Shown here in pieces: positions 60,118 to 64,000 of a stretch of DNA of 64,000 nt. Position numbers and translations under genes: made by a program. The DNA lies in the NCBI RefSeq assembly GCF_019218885.1, contig NZ_JAHUWT010000001.1:62001-126000 (forward strand), read 5' to 3'. The stretch comes from Bordetella sp. BOR01. Its GTDB lineage: Bacteria > Pseudomonadota > Gammaproteobacteria > Burkholderiales > Burkholderiaceae_B. The notes under the pieces were generated by a model. The model had not been told where the DNA came from. It searched no databases and saw only the letters and a program-made list of their open reading frames with translations. Positions within the stretch are counted from its first letter, which is position 1. Each line of letters begins with the position of its first letter.

Positions 60118-61032
60118 TCAGCGTCCCAGTGCCGCTTCGATGGCCGCCAGGTCGGTCTGCAGCTGGATGCGCATGGCCTTGAGCAACTGCCGGGCGTTTT
60201 CCGACAGCGGCATGCCAGGGCGGAACACCAGCAGGCAGGTGAAGCTGATATCGAAGGCCAGGCGCTTGAGTTTCAGTCCGCGCGACAGATAGTCCAGCGC
60301 CATGATGGGATGCACGACACCCATGCCGACACCGTGCAGCGCGAACTCGCAGATCGAATTCGAGTAAGGCGTTTCCAGAATGGGGCGCAGTGCCTGGCCG
60401 CGTTCGGCCAGTGCGGCCTGCAGGCGCCGCCGGCTGGCGTCTTCGGGGTTGAGCGCGATGAAAGGATGGGCCATCAGGTCTTCGGGCTGGATCAGGGGCT
60501 TGCGCGCCAGCGGGTGTTGCGCGTGCATCGCCACCACGCCCGGCACGCGCAGGAACTCGGAATGTTCCAGCCCCGCCACTGACAGCTCGTCGGCCATCAG
60601 CCCGAAATCCAGTTGGCCCGCCGACACCTGCTGCAGCACCTCGCGCGAGCTCATGATCTGGAACGACATCTGGATGCGCCGCGAGTCCAGCCCGAACGCC
60701 GCGATGGCGCGCGGCATGAAGCCAGTGCCCAGCGCCGGCAGCGCGCCTATGGCCAATCGCCCCAGGCCGAACGATTTCAGGCTGCGCACCCGGTGTTCGA
60801 TGATCTCGAAGCCGGCGAAATAGCGATCTACTTCCACCATCAGCGCCTGGGCTTCCTGGGTGGGCACCAGGCGCCGGCGCACCCGCTCGAACAAGCGCAA
60901 CTCGGATGACTGTTCCAGCTTGCGGATCGACTGGCTGACGGCCGGCTGCGAGATACCCAGCAGGGCGGCGGCTTTGCTGGTTGTGCCCGCTTGCATCACG
61001 GCGCGGAAAACCTGGATATCGCGCATTTCCAT
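60118..61032 (-). CDS. LysR family transcriptional regulator
   Basis: A 304-residue LysR regulator with MEMRDIQVFRAVMQAGTTSK and ISQPAVSQSIRKLEQSSELR at the N-terminus, then the substrate-binding-like domain. The recognition of sulfur or amino acid metabolites is plausible from its neighbour, since it is divergent from metC at 61140. Its start codon is three bases from the palindrome at 61035. Confidence 0.92.
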   Translation of the reverse strand: MEMRDIQVFRAVMQAGTTSKAAALLGISQPAVSQSIRKLEQSSELRLFERVRRRLVPTQEAQALMVEVDRYFAGFEIIEHRVRSLKSFGLGRLAIGALPALGTGFMPRAIAAFGLDSRRIQMSFQIMSSREVLQQVSAGQLDFGLMADELSVAGLEHSEFLRVPGVVAMHAQHPLARKPLIQPEDLMAHPFIALNPEDASRRRLQAALAERGQALRPILETPYSNSICEFALHGVGMGVVHPIMALDYLSRGLKLKRLAFDISFTCLLVFRPGMPLSENARQLLKAMRIQLQTDLAAIEAALGR

Positions 61033-61034
61033 AT

Positions 61035-61049
61035 ATAAGTCCTGCTTAT
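61035..61049. promoter_or_regulatory. ATAAG-N5-CTTAT palindrome, candidate LysR site
   Basis: A 15-base inverted repeat with an exact T-N11-A core (T36 to A48) lies between the divergent LysR and metC genes. It starts three bases upstream of the LysR start codon, where bound protein could block its own transcription. Role inferred. Confidence 0.4.
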
Positions 61050-61139
61050 CAACTTACTTATTTGAATTGTTGATGTTATAGCGCGGATATTCAACACTTG
61101 CCTCACCCGCAGTCTCAACTTTGAAGTGGTGTACAAAAC

Positions 61140-62291
61140 ATGCCTTCTACTCCTGAAATGGACAGAAAGTTCGGCAGCCTGTCGCCCGCCGTGTGGCGCG
61201 CCTCGACTGTCGTGTTCGACTCGCTGGACGAGTTCGTGCAGCGCAAGCAGCGCCAGCCCGACGGCTTCAGCTACGGCATCACGGGCACGCCCACCGCGCG
61301 CCTGCTGGAAGCGCGCATCGCGCAACTGGAAGGCGGCCGCCATTGCGTGCTGGCGCCGTCGGGGGCGGCGGCCCTGATGACCACCGTCATGGGATTCGTG
61401 CGCGGCGGCGACCACTTGCTGGTGTCGGCCGCCTGCTACGGGTCGCTGAAGACCTTCGCCGAGCATTGGCTGGCGCGACTGGGCGTCGAGGTCGAACTGT
61501 ACGACCCCTGCATCGGCGCCGGCATCGAGGCGCTGATCCGCCCGGCCACCCGCCTGGTGTGCATCGAGGCGCCGGGCACCGTCACCATGGAAATGGCCGA
61601 TGTGCCCGCCATTGCCGAGGTCGCGCGGCGGCGTGGCGTGCTGACCATGATGGACAACACCTGGGCCAGCCCATTGGGCTTCCGGCCGTTGGAGCACGGC
61701 ATCGATTTCAGCGTCGAGGCGGCCACCAAGTTCTTCGCCGGCCATTCCGATGTGCTGATGGGGTCGATCAGCATGAACGACGCCGGCCACTACGCCGTCT
61801 TGCGCGAAACCCAGAGCATCCTGGGCCAGCAGGTCAGCCCCGATGATTGCTTCCTGGTGCTGCGCGGCCTGGAAACGCTGCAGTTGCGTGTACAGGCGCA
61901 AAGCGCCGCCACGCAGGCGATCACGCAATGGCTGGCGGGCCAGCCATTGGTCGAACGCCTGCTGTACCCGCCGCTTGCATCCGACCCGGGCCACGCGCGC
62001 TGGAAGCGCGACTTCCGCACCCATGGCTGCCTGTTCTCGATGATCCTGGCGCCGGCGCCCGAGCAGGCTTTCCATGCTTTCTTCGATTCGCTGCAGCACT
62101 TCGCCATTGGCGCCAGCTGGGGCGGCGTGCATAGCCTGGCCGCGTATTACCCGGCGGCTTTGCAGGCGGGGCGCGCCTTCTCGGCCACCGACCGGCCCGT
62201 GGTGCGCCTGTCCATCGGCCTGGAAGACGCGCAAAGCCTGAAAGACGACCTGCAGGCGGCCCTGGCCGCGTTCCAGGCCGCGCGCAACTGA
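61140..62291 (+). CDS. metC: Cystathionine beta-lyase
   Basis: The 383-residue enzyme belongs to the Cys/Met metabolism PLP family. The PLP lysine is Lys197 (EAATKFFAGHSD), Asp172 (MMDNTWASP) binds the pyridine nitrogen, and Tyr45 is in the substrate-binding loop. The pattern, including SAACYGS and TLQLRVQAQSAA, fits MetC, which splits cystathionine to homocysteine, pyruvate and ammonia. A related activity on other C-S substrates is possible. It is divergent from a LysR gene and followed by an AapJ-type receptor. Confidence 0.9.
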   Translation: MPSTPEMDRKFGSLSPAVWRASTVVFDSLDEFVQRKQRQPDGFSYGITGTPTARLLEARIAQLEGGRHCVLAPSGAAALMTTVMGFVRGGDHLLVSAACYGSLKTFAEHWLARLGVEVELYDPCIGAGIEALIRPATRLVCIEAPGTVTMEMADVPAIAEVARRRGVLTMMDNTWASPLGFRPLEHGIDFSVEAATKFFAGHSDVLMGSISMNDAGHYAVLRETQSILGQQVSPDDCFLVLRGLETLQLRVQAQSAATQAITQWLAGQPLVERLLYPPLASDPGHARWKRDFRTHGCLFSMILAPAPEQAFHAFFDSLQHFAIGASWGGVHSLAAYYPAALQAGRAFSATDRPVVRLSIGLEDAQSLKDDLQAALAAFQAARN

Positions 62292-62295
62292 AATC

Positions 62296-62341
62296 CATCG
62301 GGCTGCCCCATGGCGGCCCGATGCCAAGTGCCTGAAGGCAC
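62296..62341. other. Two consecutive hairpins between metC and the receptor gene
   Basis: CATCGGGC (62296-62303) pairs with GCCCGATG (62316-62323), and GTGCC (62328-62332) pairs with GGCAC (62337-62341) around the tetraloop TGAA. No T run follows either. They may protect or attenuate the message ahead of the strongly expressed receptor gene. Confidence 0.5.
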
Positions 62342-62364
62342 GTCGATATGCAAGGGGAATTGCA

Positions 62365-63453
62365 ATGCGCTTACGTCACAAGTTTTCCACCGTGTTCATG
62401 CCCGCCGTGATGGCGTGGGCCGTCACTGCCGGTGTGCAGGCGCAGGCGCCGCAGCCGGACACTCCGGCCTCGCCGGTATCGCCCGCCGTGGCAAGCAGCG
62501 ATAGCCCGACGGTCAACCAGATCCGCAGCCGCGGGTATTTGATCTGCGGCTCGGGCCACGGCACCACGGGCTTCTCGGCGCCCGACAAGAACGGCCACTG
62601 GAAGGGGTTGGATGCCGATACCTGCCGCGCCATCGCGATCGCCGTGCTGGGCGATCCGGACAAGACCCGCTTCGTGCCGCTGACCGGCCAGCAGCGCCTG
62701 ACCGCGCTGCAGACCGGGCAGATCGACGTGTTGCCGCGCACCACCTCGTGGACCCTGCGCCGCGACGCCAACGGCATCAATTTCACCTATCCCAATTATT
62801 ACGAATACGACGCCTTCATGGTGCGCAAGGAACTGGGCATCACGCGCACGCAGGACATGACGGGCGCGACAATCTGCGTGCAGACCGGGTCGACCAACGA
62901 GGTCACCGTGGCCGACCTGTCGCGCAAGTTCAACCTGGGCCTGAAGACCGTGCTGTTCGACAACACCGCGGCCTCGCGCCAGGCATTCTTCTCGGGGCGC
63001 TGCGACGGGCTGATCACCGACGCGTCGGCGCTGGCCGCGGTGCGTGCCACACAGACGCAGAATCCGGCCGACTACGTCATTTTCCCCGCCAGCGGTAATA
63101 GCGAAGCCTTGACGCCCGCCGTGCGCCATGGCGACGACCGCTGGTTCGATATCGTGAAGTTCGTCGTGCAGGCGCCGATCGCCGCCGAGTACATGGGGAT
63201 CACGCAGGCCAATGTAGACCAGATGCTGAAGTCCACCGACCCGCGCATTGCGCGCTTCCTGGGCACCGAGCCGGGCAATGGCAAGGCGCTGGGGCTGGAT
63301 GAGCGCTGGGCGTACAACATCGTCAAGCAACTGGGCAACTACGGCGAGATGTTCGAGCGCAATGTGGGCCAGGGCAGCCCGCTGAAGCTCGAGCGCGGCC
63401 TGAACCGGCTTTATAGCGACGGCGGCCTGATGTATCCCTACGTGTTCAACTGA
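62365..63453 (+). CDS. Amino acid ABC transporter substrate-binding protein (AapJ type)
   Basis: A 362-residue family 3 receptor with a signal peptide (about residues 1-30, ending GVQAQA). The mature part shows the AapJ pattern: NQIRSRGYLICGSGHGTTGF, WKGLDADTCRAIAIAVLGD, and ends with LNRLYSDGGLMYPYVFN. AapJ receptors bind a broad range of polar L-amino acids. AGGGG is seven bases before the ATG. The following gene is the first permease of the same system. Confidence 0.92.
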   Translation: MRLRHKFSTVFMPAVMAWAVTAGVQAQAPQPDTPASPVSPAVASSDSPTVNQIRSRGYLICGSGHGTTGFSAPDKNGHWKGLDADTCRAIAIAVLGDPDKTRFVPLTGQQRLTALQTGQIDVLPRTTSWTLRRDANGINFTYPNYYEYDAFMVRKELGITRTQDMTGATICVQTGSTNEVTVADLSRKFNLGLKTVLFDNTAASRQAFFSGRCDGLITDASALAAVRATQTQNPADYVIFPASGNSEALTPAVRHGDDRWFDIVKFVVQAPIAAEYMGITQANVDQMLKSTDPRIARFLGTEPGNGKALGLDERWAYNIVKQLGNYGEMFERNVGQGSPLKLERGLNRLYSDGGLMYPYVFN

Positions 63454-63462
63454 AGGCGCGCC

Positions 63463-64000
63463 ATGTTCAGATCCCTGTGGTTCGACGGGCGGCTGCGCGC
63501 CGTGCTCGCGCAGGTCTTGATCGCCTGCGGGTTCGCGGGCGTGGTCGGCTGGCTGTTCTGGAACGCCCGCCACAACCTGATGCAGCGCGGCATCGCGATG
63601 GGCTTCGATTTCCTGGGCGAGGCGGCGCGCTTTCCCATTTCTGAGCACCTGCTGGCCTATCAGCCCACCGATTCGTACGGCCGGGCGTTTGCGGTGGGGC
63701 TTGCCAATACCCTGTATATCTCGCTGCTGGTGATCGTGGTGTCGACCGTGCTGGGTTTCCTGCTGGCGCTGGCCAGGCGCAGCCGGCATCCGCTGGTGGC
63801 GGCTGCCGCCACGGTTTACCTGGAAGCGATCCGCAATACGCCGCTGGTGGTGCAATTGCTGTTCTGGTACAGCGTGGTCACCCTGAACCTGCCCGCGCCG
63901 CGCCAGGCGCTGGAGCCGTTGCCGGGGGTGTTCCTGTCGGTGCGCGGCCTGTTCTTTCCCAGCGTGTCCTGGACCGGCGACCTGGTGCCGCTGGCCTGGG
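63463..64000 (+). CDS. Amino acid ABC transporter permease (AapQ type), 3' end outside window
   Basis: The reading frame is open from the ATG at 63463 to the window end (179 codons visible). The N-terminus has a cytoplasmic stretch (MFRSLWFDGRLRAVL), a first membrane segment near residues 15-33, and a second near residues 85-105 preceded by YGRAFAVGLANTLYIS, with the typical AIRNTPLVVQLLFWYS afterwards. This insertion-rich N-terminus is typical of AapQ rather than HisM-type permeases. It starts nine bases after the receptor stop. Confidence 0.92.
   Translation, partial: MFRSLWFDGRLRAVLAQVLIACGFAGVVGWLFWNARHNLMQRGIAMGFDFLGEAARFPISEHLLAYQPTDSYGRAFAVGLANTLYISLLVIVVSTVLGFLLALARRSRHPLVAAAATVYLEAIRNTPLVVQLLFWYSVVTLNLPAPRQALEPLPGVFLSVRGLFFPSVSWTGDLVPLAW

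Noticed and set aside
1-64000. CRISPR arrays, restriction, toxin or other known defence genes, and intact insertion sequences
   Set aside because: No repeat-spacer array, transposase or defence-type protein could be recognised on either strand; the only mobile trace is the integrase remnant.

Overview
This window is GC-rich, densely coding DNA that looks like a chromosome of the Alcaligenaceae (Bordetella/Achromobacter type). The main reason is the set of Bug-type (TctC family) periplasmic receptors, at 5501, 22423 and 53325, each beside catabolic or regulatory genes. Many LysR, GntR, IclR and AsnC regulators sit next to small uptake and degradation cassettes, as in a soil or host-associated heterotroph. 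The genus is inferred from this content; no marker gene that fixes it is present.

Layout. 1-2.8 kb: end of an AsmA-type protein, then a TetR/SDR divergent pair. 2.8-8.6 kb: an IclR regulator facing a six-gene operon (RraA-like aldolase, SMP-30 lactonase, Bug receptor, D-2-hydroxyacid dehydrogenase, NIPSNAP protein, HpaI-type aldolase), probably for uptake and cleavage of a sugar acid or hydroxy acid. 8.57-9.0 kb: a row of DnaA-box-like 9-mers, tRNA-Lys(CTT), a terminator and the C-terminal remnant of a tyrosine integrase. 9.0-18.1 kb: a GntR regulator, a hydantoinase-type amidohydrolase, a second amidohydrolase and a complete oligopeptide-type ABC transporter. 18.3-23.7 kb: a lower-GC block with an SMP-30 protein, two tandem LysR paralogues, a D-cysteine desulfhydrase/ACC deaminase-like enzyme and a Tat-exported Bug receptor. 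The tRNA, the integrase remnant and the composition shift suggest an old island starting at tRNA-Lys.

23.9-31.8 kb: an oxidoreductase, then a minus-strand stress block. A tightly coupled operon encodes an acyl-CoA dehydrogenase-like protein, a PIG-L deacetylase, a SAM methyltransferase, a family 2 glycosyltransferase and a large-subunit catalase; a membrane protein, a 24-residue membrane peptide and an entericidin-type lipoprotein lie upstream. 31.9-43.7 kb: a nutrient module with a serine hydrolase, two paralogous family 5 binding proteins, an ornithine cyclodeaminase, an AsnC regulator, an alpha/beta hydrolase, one set of permeases plus a double ATPase, and a GntR regulator. Four copies of the palindrome TTGGCGCCAA (one with a single mismatch) lie in its promoter regions and nowhere else that I noticed.

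43.7-53 kb: a redox-flavoured neighbourhood (AraC, AhpD-like protein, hydrolase, LysR, peroxiredoxin), an AsmA/DUF748-type protein, an SDR, an MFS exporter and a LysR. 53.3-56.3 kb: a complete tripartite tricarboxylate transporter (tctC-like, tctB, tctA). 56.3-60.1 kb: a cupin-HTH regulator with two tandem operator-like repeats over the promoter of a binding protein, cupin and Fe-dependent alcohol dehydrogenase operon. 60.1-64 kb: a LysR facing metC, then an AapJ-type binding protein and the start of its permease, which runs off the end.
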